NCBI GenBank assembly: GCA_019925795.1
Contig: CM034304.1
Location: forward strand, 248,001 to 312,000
Direction of reading: 5' to 3'
Source: Dendrobium chrysotoxum
Taxonomy: Eukaryota; Streptophyta; Magnoliopsida; Asparagales; Orchidaceae
DNA: 64,000 nucleotides
The notes beneath the pieces were generated by a model. That model saw only the letters and a list, made by a program, of their open reading frames with translations, was not told the DNA's origin and ran no database searches. Positions 30,919 to 43,562 of this stretch are shown in pieces. Every line of letters begins with the position of its first letter. The stretch's first letter is position 1. The position numbers were made by a program, and so were the translations under genes.

Positions 30919-33900
30919 CCATAAAACCCAAAAAAAAACTCTAAACCCTAAAGAAACCCTAAACCCTAAAACCCAAAAAAATCCTAAACCCTAAACCCTA
31001 ACACCCAAACCACTAAACCTTAAACCCTAAACACTAAACCTTAAACCCTAAATCCCTAAAAACCCTAAACCCTAAACCCTAAACCCTAAACCCTAAAACC
31101 CCTAAACCCTACACCCTAAACCATTAAAACCTAAAACCCTAAACCATAAGCCCTAAAACTCTAAATCCTAAACCCTAAACCATAGACAATAAACCCTAAA
31201 CCCTTAAAATACCCTAAACCCTAAAAACCTTAAACCCTAAACCCTTAACCCTAAACCCTAAAACCCTTAAAAAAACCCTAAACCCTAACACCCTAAAAAA
31301 CCCTAAAACCAAAACCCTAAAAAACCCTAAACACTAAACCCCAAACCCTTAACCCTAAACCTTAAACCCTAAAACCTAAACCAAAAACCCTAAAACCTTA
31401 AGCCCTAAACCCTAAACCCAAAAACCTAAACCCTAAGCCCTAAACCCTAAAAAATAACACTAAACCCTAAAAACCATTAATCCTAAACCCTAAACCTTAA
31501 AACCCTAAACCCTAAAACCTTTTAAAAAAACCCTAAGCCCTAAAAAAACCATAAACCCTAAAACCTTAAAACCCTAAATCCTAAAAATCTAAAAGGAAAA
31601 CCATAAAACCCTAAGCACTAAAAACCCTAAAAATCTAAACCCTAAAAAACTTAAACCCTAAAACCTAAACCCTAAAAATCCTAAAAGACCCTAAACCCTA
31701 AAAACACTAAAACCCTAAACCCTAAACCCTAAAAATCCTAAATAACCCTAAACCCTAAAAACCTTAAACCTCAAACCCTAAACCATAAACCCTAAAACCC
31801 TAAACCCTAAACCCAAAAAACCCTAAAAAACCCTAAACCCTAAAAACCTTAAACCCCAAACCCTAAAACCCTAAACCATAAAACCCATACAAAAAAGTAA
31901 ACCCTAAACACTAATCCCTAAAAAAACCCTGAACCCTAAAACCCTAAAACCCTATAAAACCCTAAACCCTAAACCCGAAAACCCTAACCACTAAACCCTA
32001 GACCCTAAACCTTAAACCCTAAATCCCTAAAAACCCTAAACCCCAAACCCTTAACCATAAAACCTAAACCATAAAACCTAAACCCTAAACCCTAAAACCC
32101 TAAGCCCTAAACCCTAAACAAAAAATCCTAAACCCTAAACCCTAAAATAACCCTAAACCCTAAAAACCATAAACCCTAAACCCTAAATCATAAAACCCTA
32201 AACCCTAAAACACTTAAAAAAAACCCTAAACCCTAAAATAACCATAAACCCTAAAACCCTAAAACCCTTAAAAACCCTAAACCCTAAAAATCTAAAAATA
32301 AAACACTAAATCCCCAAACCCTAAAAATCCTAAAAAACCCAAAAAACTCTAAACCCTAAAGCCTAAAAACCCTGAAAAAACCTTAAAACCCTAAACACTA
32401 AACCCTAAACCCTAAAACCGTAGACGCTGAACCCTAAACCCTAACCCTAAAAATCCTAAAAAATCTTAAACCTCAAAAACCCTTAAAAAAACCTTAAAAC
32501 CCTAAACCCTAAACCTTAAACCTTAAAAACCCATAAAAACTCTAAACCCTAAACTACTAAACTCTAAACACTAAAGGAAAACACAAAAGCCTAAAAACCT
32601 TAAACCCTAAACCATAAACCCGAAACCCTAAAACCCAAAACGCTAAAACCCTAAAAAAACCCTAAAACCTCAAAAAACCCTAAACCCTAAAACGCTAAAA
32701 CCCTAAAAAATCCTAAACCCTAAACCTTAAAACCCAAACCACAAAACCATAAATCTGAAACCCTAAACCATAAACCCTAAGCCCTAAACCATAAAAACCA
32801 TAAACCCTAAACCCTACGCCCTAAAACTCTAAACCCTAAACCCTTAAAAAACCCTAAACCCTAAAAACCTTAAACCCTAAACCCTAAAAACCCAAAAAGA
32901 AAATCCTAAAACTCTAAACCCAAAACCCTAAACCTAAAAAACCCTAAAAACTCTAAACCCTAAACTATTAGCCCTAAAAATCCTAAAAAAACCTAAACCC
33001 TAAAAACCTTAAACCCCAAACCCTAAACCGTAAACATTAAAACCCTAAACCTTAAACCCTAAAAACCCTAAAAACCCATAACCCTGAAGACCTTAAACCC
33101 CAAACCCTAAAATGTTAAACCCTAAAACCCTAACAAAAAACTAAACCCTAAACCCTAAACCCAAATCCCTAAAAAAACCCTAAACCCTAAAACCTTAAAA
33201 CCCTATAAAACCTTAAACCCTAAACCCAAAAACCCCAACCACTAAACCCTAAATGCTAAACCCTAAACCCTAAAAACCATAAACCCTAAACCCTAAACCG
33301 TAAAACCCTAAACCCTAAAACCTTTAAAAAAATCCTAAACCCAAAAAAAACCATAAACCCTAAAACCCTAAAACCCTAAAAAACCCTAAACCCTAAAAAT
33401 CTAAAATGAAAACCATAAATCCCTAAACCCTAAAAACCCTCAAAAACCCTAAAAAACTCTAAACCCTAAAGCCTAAAAACCTTAAAAAAAACCTTAAAAC
33501 CCTAAACACTAAACCCTAAGCCCGAAAACCATAAACGCTAAACCCTAAACCCTAAACCCTAAAAACCCTAAAAAATCCTAAACCTCAAAAACCCTTAAAA
33601 AAAACCTTAAAACCCAAAACCCTAAACCTTAAAATAACTCTAAACCCTAAACCCCTAAACCCCTAAACCCTAAACACTAAAAAAAAATACTAAACCCTAA
33701 AACCCTAAACCCTAAACCCTAAACCCTAAAACCCTAAACCCTAAAGCCCTAAAAAAAACCTAAACCCTAAAAAAACCCTAAACCCTAAAACTTTAAACCC
33801 AAAAAAATCCTAAACACTAAAGCTTAAAAACCAAACCACTAAACCCTAAATCATAAACCCTAAGCCCTAAACCCTAAACCTTAAATCCATATAAACCCTA

Positions 33901-35090
33901 AACCCTAAACCCTAAACCCTAAAAACCCTAAACCTTAAACCATAAACGATAAAAACCTTAAACCCTAAACCCTACACCCTATGCCCTAAACCTCTAAACC
34001 CTAAACCCTAAACCCTAAACCCTTAAAAAACCATAAACCCTAAAAACCTTAAACCCTAAACCCTAAAAACCCAAAAAGAAAATCCTAAAACTCTAAACCC
34101 AAAACCCTAAACCTTGAAAACCCTAAAAAACTCTAAACCCTAATCCCTAAGACCTAAAACCCTAAAACCCTAAAACCTAAAAATCCTAAAAAACCCTAAA
34201 CCCTAAAAACCATAAACCCCAAACCCTAAACCATAAACCTTAAAACCCTAAATCCTAAACCCTAAAAACCTTAAACCCTAAATCCTGAAACCCTAAAACC
34301 CTAACAAAAAACAAAACCCTAAACCCTAAACCCAAATCCCTAAAACAACTTAGAACCCTAAAACCCTATAAACCCAAAACCCTAAACCCAAAAATCCTAA
34401 CCACTAAACCCTAAACCCTAAATCCCTAAAAATCCTAAACCCTAAACCCCAAACCTTGAACCCTTAACCATAAACCCTAAAACCGAAACCCTATACCCTA
34501 AAACCCTAAGCCCTAAACCCTAAACCTAAAAATCTAAAAGGAAAACTTTAGATCCCTAAACCCTGAAAACCCTAAAAAATCCTAAAAAACTCTAAACCCT
34601 AAAGCCTAGAAACCCTAAAAAAAACTTTAAAACCCTAAACGCTAAACCCTAAACCCTAAAACCATAAATGCGAAGCACTAAATCCTAAACCCTAAAAAAT
34701 CATAAACCACAAAAACTCTTAAAAAAAAGCCTTAAAACCCTAAACCCTAAACCTTAAAAACCCATAAAAACTCTAAACCCTAAACCCCTAAACCCTAAAC
34801 ACTAAAAAAACACTAAACCCTAAAAACCTTAAACCCTAAAACCTAAACCCTAAACCCTAAAATCATAAACGCTAAACCCTAAACCCTAAACCCTAAACCT
34901 TAAAAACCCTAAAAAATCATAAACCACAAAAACCCTTAAAAAAACTTTAAAACCCTAAACCATAAACCTTAAAAACCCATAAAAACTCTAAACCCTAAAC
35001 CCCTAAACCCTAAACACTAAAAAAATAATAAACCCTAAAAACCTTAAACCGTAAAATCTAAACCCTAAGCCCTAAACCCTAAAACATTTG
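30919..35090 (+). repeat. Degenerate telomere-type array 2 (4.2 kb)
   Basis: CCCTAAA-derived throughout, without coding sequence. It shows long-range order: the variant string cccaaaaagaaaatcc is at 32891 and 34070 (1179 bp apart). The part from 33879 matches array 1 from 27751, and the part just after LINE-2 matches the start of array 3 after LINE-3. It ends at the LINE-3 junction. Confidence 0.95.
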
Positions 35091-35125
35091 TTTGGAGAAT
35101 TATTAAGGGTTATATTCTATCCTGG

Positions 35126-35997
35126 TTTGGAGAATTATTAAGGGTTATATTCCTGTGGATGTTGTTCTTTGGAAGAAAGGTTTCTATCTTCCTTCTAAAT
35201 GCTCTTCTTGTTATCATATAGAGGATATTAATCATGTTTTCATCAACGGTCCCATTGCTGCGAGAGTTTGGATTTGGTTTCATAATTTCTTTAATACCAA
35301 TTACTTTAGTGGTCATCTTTCTTTTAATCATTTTCTTACTGTCATTTTTCATAACACTTCTAGAGGCCATATCAAAATTGTTACTGCTATCTCTCTTATT
35401 TGGTTCTTATGGATTGATAGAAATGATGCTAAACAAAAGAATATTCTTATGAATCATAATCGTATAATTGCTAAAACTAAAGAAAAAAATAAATAGTCTT
35501 TATAAGGTTAATTTAATTCATTCCAAGCAATTTCGTGGTTTTAAATTTGTTGCTAACAAGTTAAATACTAAAATTTTTGAGGAGCTTCATATACCTTGCT
35601 TTAAGTTTGTTATTTGGAAGAAACCTATCGGTCAATGCATTAAAGTTAACACTGATGGTTCGGTTAGTGATGGTTTTTATGGTTGTGGTGGTATCCTGAG
35701 AAATGATAAAGGTAATTTGGTTGTGGCTTTTGCTTCACCTATTGATAAATGCTCTGGTTTATATGCTGAACTTATGGCAATTTATAAATCTCTTCAAATT
35801 TGTTTATCTTCTGGTCATTTTAAAATTTGGTTAAAAGTGGATGCCATGTTAGAGATAAATTATATTTCTAATGATAATATTGGTAATTTTGACACCTTTT
35901 ACATTTTAAAAGATATTAAGAGAATGCTCTCTCAACTTAATTATATAATATCTCATATTTGTAGAGAAGGTAATTCGGTGGCAGATTTTCTTGCTAA
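35126..35997 (+). pseudogene. LINE-3 ORF2 C-terminal pseudogene, left part
   Basis: zf-RVT (VVLWKKGFYLPSKCSSCYHIEDINH) and most of RNase H. One frameshift lies in the A-rich run near 35486-35496 (KEKNK-stop). RNase H motifs NTDGS, YAELMA and SVADFLA are preserved, while the third reads LKVDA instead of EVDA. It is better preserved than LINE-2. Interrupted at 35997 by the LTR of element E. Confidence 0.87.
35993..35997 (+). other. Target-site duplication of element E, left copy
   Basis: gctaa directly before the LTR start. The right copy is actaa at 45847-45851, one mismatch, as expected for a 5-bp copia target duplication that has aged. Confidence 0.75.
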
Positions 35998-37698
35998 TGT
36001 TGCATATCTGGTTTTGATGATGACAAACATGTTTCCGGTGTGTTTTGCTTGGCTAATCTGTTTCAAGCACAAAAGACCGCGAGCCACTCAAGCCAACTCA
36101 AGATCGGGTCCAAGTGTGTCAAATGTATGGTTTTTCTTTTTATTGAGTCAATTGTAATGTAACTGATTCCCTAGCTAAGTAACCTCTCACACACACTCAG
36201 GGAGAGAGATTGAGTGAATTAGAGTTTCTGTTAAAATTTTGTTCAGATCATCCTAGACGATCTCCACATCATCCTGGACGATCCAGTTAAAACAGAAACC
36301 CTAATTAGGGCGACTAAGTTAAGAGGGTCTGATTGAGCAGATCATCCTGGATGATCTCAGGATCGTACGGGACGATATGCCCAAATCAAAAATTCTCAGC
36401 CGCCAGATCAAGTTAGGCAAGTTTTTATTTTTAGATACTTGGTCTGATCGTCCCGGACGATACGTGTATCATCCCGGATGATCCAATACAATCATGCCTA
36501 ATTTAATCTGGTAATTAAGGAAAGCAATTTATTTTTGGTTGATACGATCATATCGTCCTGGACGATCGCAAGATCATCCCGGATGATCATGATCATTTAG
36601 TACATTTCAGCTGTATGACCTGAACTGCGTTCAGGACGATTTGGGCACTTTTTGAACTAATCGTACAGGATGATGACCCTATCGTCCTGGACGATCAAGT
36701 AATTTTTTGGTCGTCCAGCACAGATTTCTCTGGACGACCCGAACTATCTTCTGGATGATTTTCCTCAATTTTCACTAATCGTCCCAGACGATCGCAGGAT
36801 CGTACGGGACGATTCGAATTATTTTTTCTACTGATCGTCCAGAAGAGCCAGATCGTCCAGGCTGAAACAACTAAATTTAAACTGATCATACAGAATGATC
36901 TATTGATCGTCCTGGATGATCTTGGCCGACTAGTTGCGATTTAGGACAAATTTTAAGCCCTCCTTTAAAAGAACTTTTTCCAATTTTTGGAAAAATCTTT
37001 TGCTGCCTTCCTTCCCTGAGAAACCCTAGAGAGAGAGAGAGAGTTAGGAGAGAGAGAGAGAAGATCTTGTGAGGGGGAGTTAGTGAGGGATTCACTAAGG
37101 TTGCTCTGAGCACGGATTAGAGTCGTCTTCTCCGCTCGTCGTCTTTCATCTAGTCGGTGTTCGTCGTGGGAGGATCGTTCGCAAGAAGATCCGGGGTTCT
37201 CTGCCCACTTCAGGTGGAAGCAAAAGGAGTTCGAAGGTTCTCTGCCTGCTTCAGGAGGAAGCGAAAGGAGTTCGAAGGTTCTCTTCCTGCTTCAGGAGGA
37301 AGCGAAATGAGGTTGGGTTCTCTGCCTCACCGTGTGGTAAAAAGGAGGTTTTTGTACAGGCTTCTCTGCCTCGCTGTGGGAGCAAAAGGAGAGACACTTT
37401 TGTTTAGTGCAATACCCGGAGGGGAGGCTCCGGGGAGTGGACGTAGGTCAAGTTGACCGAACCACTATAAAATCTGGTTTGCTTTTCTGATTCAGTTTTG
37501 CACTTTACTTTTCTGATATTAACTGCTTGGGTGAATATCTGTGGTTGATCTTTTTATCATTATTTTAATTCATTTCTGCTGCACGTTATAAAAAGATTTT
37601 CATTGTTATCGTGAAATTTTTAAATAACCAATTCACCCCCCCTCTTGGTTAGCCTCGGGACTAGTTCACTAGGGCTTAACATTCCTATCAAACTTTCA
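35998..37698 (+). repeat. 5' LTR of element E
   Basis: TGTTGCATATCTGG to ATCAAACTTTCA, 1701 bp. Palindromes occur for example at 36552-36567. A TTTAAAAG box is near 36964, followed by a GA-rich leader and the ~41-bp tandem units at 37195-37330. Confidence 0.93.
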
Positions 37699-37700
37699 GG

Positions 37701-37712
37701 TGGTTTCAGAGT
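37701..37712 (+). other. Primer-binding site of element E
   Basis: tggtttcagagt, two mismatches to TGGTATCAGAGC, two bases after the LTR end. Confidence 0.8.
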
Positions 37713-37753
37713 GGGATTCAAAATTTTGGTTTAAAAACTTTTGAATTTGATCA

Positions 37754-39565
37754 ATGGCTAACTGTAATAATCGTAATACTGCTGAAGGATATTCTATTAC
37801 AAGACCACTGTTGTTTGATAATATTCCTTTTGATTTTTGGAAAACACGCATGTCTATCTTTCTACAGTCTATTGATTATCGCATGTGGATGTTAGTTAAG
37901 GACGGATACGAACCACCTTTTGGACTGATTAACAATGTGAAAACTGAACTGCCTTTTATTGATTGGATGTTTAATGATCGTGATTTAGCATAGTTAAATG
38001 CAAAATGCTTGAACTGTTTCTTTTGTGCTTTAAAATCTGAAGACTATATGCGTGTTTCTACTTATACAACGGGAAAGGAAATCTGGGATAGATTATGCAT
38101 AACATACGAAGGTACAACTGAAGTCAAACAGTCTAGGTTAAATAACTTGTTACATGATTACAAACTTTTTCGCATGAAACCTAGTGAGACTATTTCAGAA
38201 ATATACACAAGGTTCACTTAGATTGTTACCTCTTTGCATGTTCTAGGTAGAGAACTTACTAACTACAAAAGAGTGAACAAAATTCTAAGATGTTTGCCTG
38301 CTTCTTATGATGCTAAGATTACTGCTATTACTTAATCTAAAGATTTAAATACTTACTCTATTGACAGCTTACTTGGATCACTCATTGCCTACAAGCAAGG
38401 GGTGAACCAAAGGCAACTTGATGCAGGTGAACGCAAGAAAGAGAAGACAGTGCCACTAAAGGCCAAGGATTCAGATGCTAGCTCTTCTGGGACTGATAGC
38501 GATGATGTTACCTCAATCGCAAGGCAATTCAAAAGCTTTCTAAGGAAGAAACATAAGAACTATCAGAAGTGGAACAAGGGTAAGTCCAATAAAAATTTTA
38601 AGGGTTCATCTGAATCTATTTGTTTTGAATGCAGAAAGCCTGGACACATTAAGGCTGATTGTCCAACACTTAAAGCTCACCCAAGTAAGGAGAAGGGTGA
38701 GGAGAAACCAAAGTTCAGAAAGGATGAGAAGCGGATTCAGAAGGCGTTCTAGGCAGAGTCTGCATCCGACTCTTCTGAGACTGAAGCTGAAGAGGAGGAA
38801 ACAAACTTGTGTCTTATGGCTGATGATCACCCTGGTCAGTCGGATCAGGAAGAGGTATGTGAGCTTACCTACGATTAATTATTTGAAGTTTCTGAAAGAA
38901 TTCATACATCGTATAGGAAGCTTAAGAAAACTCATGCTAGTCTGAAATTAGATTACTTAACTTTGCAAAAAGAGCATGATTCTGTAGTTAAAGATCATTC
39001 CACACTTGATTCAAATCACATGTCTTTGCTTGATGAATTCGATGAGTTGAATAAAAAATATTCTGATTTAGTTTCTGAGCATGATTCATTGAAAACTACG
39101 CATGTGGACTTAGAAAGAGCTTTTAAAGAATTAGATACATTGGCATGTGAAGTAGAAAGTAACAAGGGAACCTTGAAATTTGAAATTGCAAGTTTAAAGA
39201 AAGAAAATGAGTTTTTGAAAGTAAAGATCAGTACTTTTGAAAAGAACAAAACACCGCCTACTTTTGACCAGTTTTATGCACCGCCACCTTTTGAAAAATC
39301 TATTGCAACTTCTTCAAAGCATGTTTCATATACATCTAGGAAGAGGCATTATCATCCACGTAGATTAGTTAACCCTTTTCCTGGTGTTAGATGTTTTTCA
39401 TGTGGCATGTTAGGACATATTTCTCACACCTGCACTATTCACCGTAGTACACATTGGGTGTGGAAACCCAAACTGCCTGTTTCACAGCACAGCACGCATG
39501 CATTGCATTCTTCTTTTCATAAGAAGGAACCCAAACCTATTTAGGTTCCTAAGACTAACGTTTGA
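37754..39565 (+). pseudogene. copia gag pseudogene of element E
   Basis: ATG at 37754 begins MANCNNRNTAEGYSITRP. The whole gag of about 600 codons stays in one frame but has five or so stops (for example 37991 TAG, 38219 TAG, 38750 TAG), nearly all explained by Gln or Trp codons changing through C-to-T or G-to-A. Parts in order: UBN2-type domain; intact knuckle 1 CFECRKPGHIKADC (about 38618-38660); acidic region; Leu/Lys/Glu-rich coiled-coil-like region (38963-39240); intact knuckle 2 CFSCGMLGHISHTC (about 39391-39432). It ends at TGA 39563-39565. Confidence 0.88.
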
Positions 39566-39576
39566 TACTTTTGTAG

Positions 39577-42500
39577 GTGTGCTCTCACACAAGACCTCGT
39601 GAGAGCATGTGGTACCTGGACAGCGGATGTTCTAGACATATGACTGGGGATGCAAATCAGTTCATTTCGCTGGAGGCCAGAGCTGGAGGCAAGGTTACAC
39701 TTGGAGATAACACCACCAGGAAGGTGGTAGGTACAGGTATAATTGGTGATTCAAAGAATTTTATGATTGATAATGTTTTTGCTTGTAGATGGACTGAAAC
39801 ACAACCTGCTGAGCATCAGTCAACTCTGTGACAAGGGATACAGCATCAAATTCCTGCCCACTGGCTGCTTTTTAAGCTTAAATGATGAAGTTATTTTGCA
39901 GGGGCAAAGGATCAACAACGTCTACAAGCTGGATGTAAGTAGCATTAAATCTGATAATTCAATTTGCTTAAAAACTACTGGTGATGAGTCTTGGTTATGA
40001 CATAGGAGATTGTGTCATGTCAGTATGAAAACCCTTAGGAGAATCACCCAAAAGGACTTAGTTAGAGGTGTGCCCAAGCTTAAGTTTACTAAGGATCACC
40101 TGTGTGATGCCTGTCAGTTGGGGAAGCATGTCCAGTCCTTTTTTCACTCTGTTAAGGACATTAGCACCTCTAGACCTTTAGAAGTTCTTCACACGGACCT
40201 CTTTGGACCCATTAGCACTGCCAGCTTAGGGGGGAGAGTCTATAGTTTTGTGATTGTAGATGATTATTCGAGGTTCACTTGGGTTAAGTTTTTGTCACAT
40301 AAATCTGAGTCATTTGATGAGTTTAGATCCTTCTCTACTTGGATTCAGAAGAAGTTAGGATGTGAAATTATTACCATCCATAGTGATCACGGAGGGGAGT
40401 TTGAAAATTAAAGATTTGGAAGTTTTTGTGAGGATCATGGGATTAGTCACAAATTTTCAGCTCCTAGGACCCCTCAACAGAACGGGGTAGCTGAAAGGAA
40501 GAACAGGACCTTAGTGGAAGCCGCTAGAGCCATGCTTGCCGAGTATTCACTTCCAAAATACTTTTGGGCTGAAACGGTGAACACTGCCTGTTATGTGCTG
40601 AATAGGGTGAATGTGAGAGTCAAACTGAACAAGACACCTTATGAGATCATTAAGGGTAGAACTCCATATCTGTCCCACCTCCATGTCTTTGGCTGTAAGG
40701 TTTTCATTCTGAATAACGGGAAGTCACCCTTAGGAAAATTTGACCCCAAATCTGATGAAGGAGTGTTCTTAGGATATTCAAGTGTGGGGAAATCCTTTAG
40801 GGTGTTCAATAGGAGGACTTTGGTGGTGGAAGAAACAACCCATGTAGTGTTTGATGAATCTGATCCTAAGGAGTCTAGATCTGAAGTAGAAGATGAAGAG
40901 ATTGTTGAGGTTACCCAAGGAGTTGGAAATACAAATTTGGAGGAAAGGGTAGAACCTCAAACTGAGTTGCCTAGAGATTGGAGATATTCTTCGAGTCATC
41001 CTAAAGAACTGATCTTAGGATACCCTTCTGAAGGTGTTAGGACTAGGCTTGGACTTAGGAAGGAAGTAAACCATTCTGCCTTTATCTCAATGACTGAACC
41101 CACCAACATCAATCAAGCCCTATTAGATCAATTTTGAATTTTAGCTATGCAGGAAGAATTGAATTAATTTGTAAGGAATGATGTTTGGAAGTTAGTAGAA
41201 AGACCTAAAAAATCAAAGTATTGTGGGAACCAAGTGGGTCTTTAATAATAAGATGAATGATTCTGGTGTGGTGGTGAGAAATAAGGCAAGATTGGTGGCT
41301 AAGGGGTATAATCAGGTAGAAGGGATTGATTTTGAGGAGACTTTTTCCCCTGTAGCTAGATTGGAAGCCATTAGAGTGCTACTAGCCTTTGCCTGTTATA
41401 AGGGATTTAAGCTGTTTCAAATAGATGTCAAGAGTGCCTTTTTAAATGGGGTAATTAAGGAGGATGTCTTTGTAGAACAACCCCCAGGTTTTGAGAGATC
41501 TCAATATCCAAGTCATGTCTATAAATTAAAAAAGGCCTTATATGGATTGAAACAGGCACCCAGAGCTTGGTATGAGAGGCTTAGCACATTCCTGTTAGAA
41601 AGAGAGTTTGTTAAGGGGAGCGTAGACACCACCCTTTTTCTGAGGAGATTAGGGGATGACTTACTCATTGTCCAGATCTATGTTGATGATATAATTTTTA
41701 GATCTTCTGATAAATATTTATGTGAAGAGTTTTCTAAAATGATGAGTAAGGAGTTTGAGATGAGTATGATGGGAGAATTGTCCTACTTTTTGGGGTTTAG
41801 CATAAGGCAAACGGATGATGGAACCTTTCTCAATCAATCAAAATACACTAAGGACATTTTGAAGAAATATGAAATGGACAAAGCCAAGCCAATCAATACT
41901 CCCATGCCCTCCTCAGTTCAGTTAGATAAGGATTCAAATGGAAAATCTGTTGATCAGAAGAAGTATAGAGGGATAATAGGTTCACTGCTTTACCTGACTG
42001 CTAGCCAACCTGATATCATGTTTAGTGACTGTCTTTGTGCTAGGTTTCAGGCTGATCCTAAAGAGTCCCACCTGACTGCTGTTAAGATAATTCTTAGATA
42101 TCTTTTAGGAACCCCAAACCTAGGAATTTGGTACCCTAGGTACAGCACCTCTTTTGAGATCATTGGATATTCTGATTTTCACTTTACGGGGAGTAGGGTG
42201 GATAGAAAGAGTACTTCTAGGACTTGTCAATTCATAGGACAGTCGTTAGTCTCCTGGTCCAGTAGAAAATAGAACTCAGTTGCACTTTCCACTGCTGAAG
42301 CTGAGTACATTGCCTTAGGAAGTTGTGTGGCCCAAGTTCTTTGGTTGAAGCAACAAGTCTTGGATTTAGGAGTACCTGTTGGAACAATTTCTATTCTGTG
42401 TGATAATACTAGTGCCATCTGTATCTCTAAGAATCCAATCCAACATTTTAGGACCAAACATATTGATATTAGGCATCACTTCATTAGGGACCATGTTACA

Positions 42501-42629
42501 AAAGGGGACATTGAGCTACATCACGTAGCAACTGAAAATTAGCTGGCTGACATATTCGCTAAACCACTGGCCTTTGACTTATTCAGTATTTTGAGAACCA
42601 GATTAGGAGTGATTGATATAAATGCTTGA
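39577..42629 (+). pseudogene. copia pol pseudogene of element E
   Basis: Protease with WYLDSGCSRHMTG (ATG at 39607). A one-base insertion near 39777 follows, then integrase with HRRLCH and CDAC zinc ligands, after a TGA replacing Trp at 39998. The integrase Asp residues are in HTDLFGP and HSDHGGEFEN; a TAA at 40409 and lost bases follow. The Glu is in GVAERKNRT. The linker is acidic. RT is open from 41223 to 42272, with FNGVI, YVDD at 41679-41690 and the SYFLGF motif. The RNase H segment SRK-stop-NSVALSTAEAEY has TAG at 42270-42272. Another TAG is at 42541. Natural end TGA 42627-42629 after LADIFAKPL. Broken at eight or more points. Confidence 0.9.
39581..39606 (+). other. Gag-pol junction stem-loop, element E
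   Basis: GCTCTCAC (39581-39588), a ten-base loop, GTGAGAGC (39599-39606), directly followed by ATG TGG TAC of the protease. It lies 15 bases after the gag TGA and 5 bases after a TAG in the pol frame (39574-39576). Conserved in C and F. Confidence 0.8.
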
Positions 42630-43400
42630 TTCTGATGACTGCTGATTTATGATTGTTCTGATTGGTATTCTGATTTCTGTTAGTTAGTTTTCGTATTCTG
42701 ATTTCTGATTTCTGTTAGTTAGTTTTGGTATTCTGATTTCTGATTTCTGTTAGTTAGTTTTGGTATTCTGATTTTTGATTTCTGTTAGTTAGTTTTGGTT
42801 GGATTATTTACTTTCAGTTGATTTTATTTCTTCTACTGATTTCTGTGTTAGCCTTACTATTAGTTTGATTTGAGTATTTACTTTGCTGTAATTTTTTACC
42901 TATTTTTTATTTATTTACTGGTTCATATCTTGCACTTACTGTTTTATGCTTTTCAAGATCTGATCACCGCTCACTACTTCTGATGATCTGAATTTTTGAC
43001 TGGGAGTTTTTACCTTGCTTTGGTTTGGAAGCTGGTAAGCAGTGATTGACTTCGCTGAATCTGTTAAAGGGAAGAAACATTGATAATTGTTTCTCTTCCT
43101 CTAACTCCTTTACTGGTGTGTAGTTTCTTTTGAATAAAAATCCTCTTCAAAATTAAAATGTTAATTTTTGAAATAGAGATTATTTTATCTTCCTACAGTA
43201 ATCTGCCTCATATCAATAGTGTTTTTCAAAGTCTTGAGTCATTAGTTTGATTTTCTAAACCAAGTGATTGCATTTATCATATATTGTATGGCTTTTATTT
43301 TGTGAATCGTTCTTCCTTACTGCGGAGAGTCATCTCCTATGTCTGAAAGATAATCTCACAGCTGAGACTCTTTAATGATTATGAAAAGGAGAAAGCTTAT

Positions 43401-43562
43401 AAAAGATGCGCAGTGCGTCAGATAATTTGAAAAAGAGGCATAAAATGAGCCCAAAACTGAAAAGATGCGAAATTGGCAAATTGGATACACAAAGTGTATC
43501 AAAAATCAAAAGATGCGCAAAGCGCCAACCAATTTGAAAAAGAGGCACAAAATGAGCCCAAA
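43401..43562. other. Triple-hairpin module, element E
   Basis: GCGC-agt-GCGT near 43408, a perfect GATACAC-aaa-GTGTATC at 43484-43500, and GCGC-aaa-GCGC near 43515, with the repeated context gaggca(c/t)aaaatgagccc on both sides. Confidence 0.78.
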
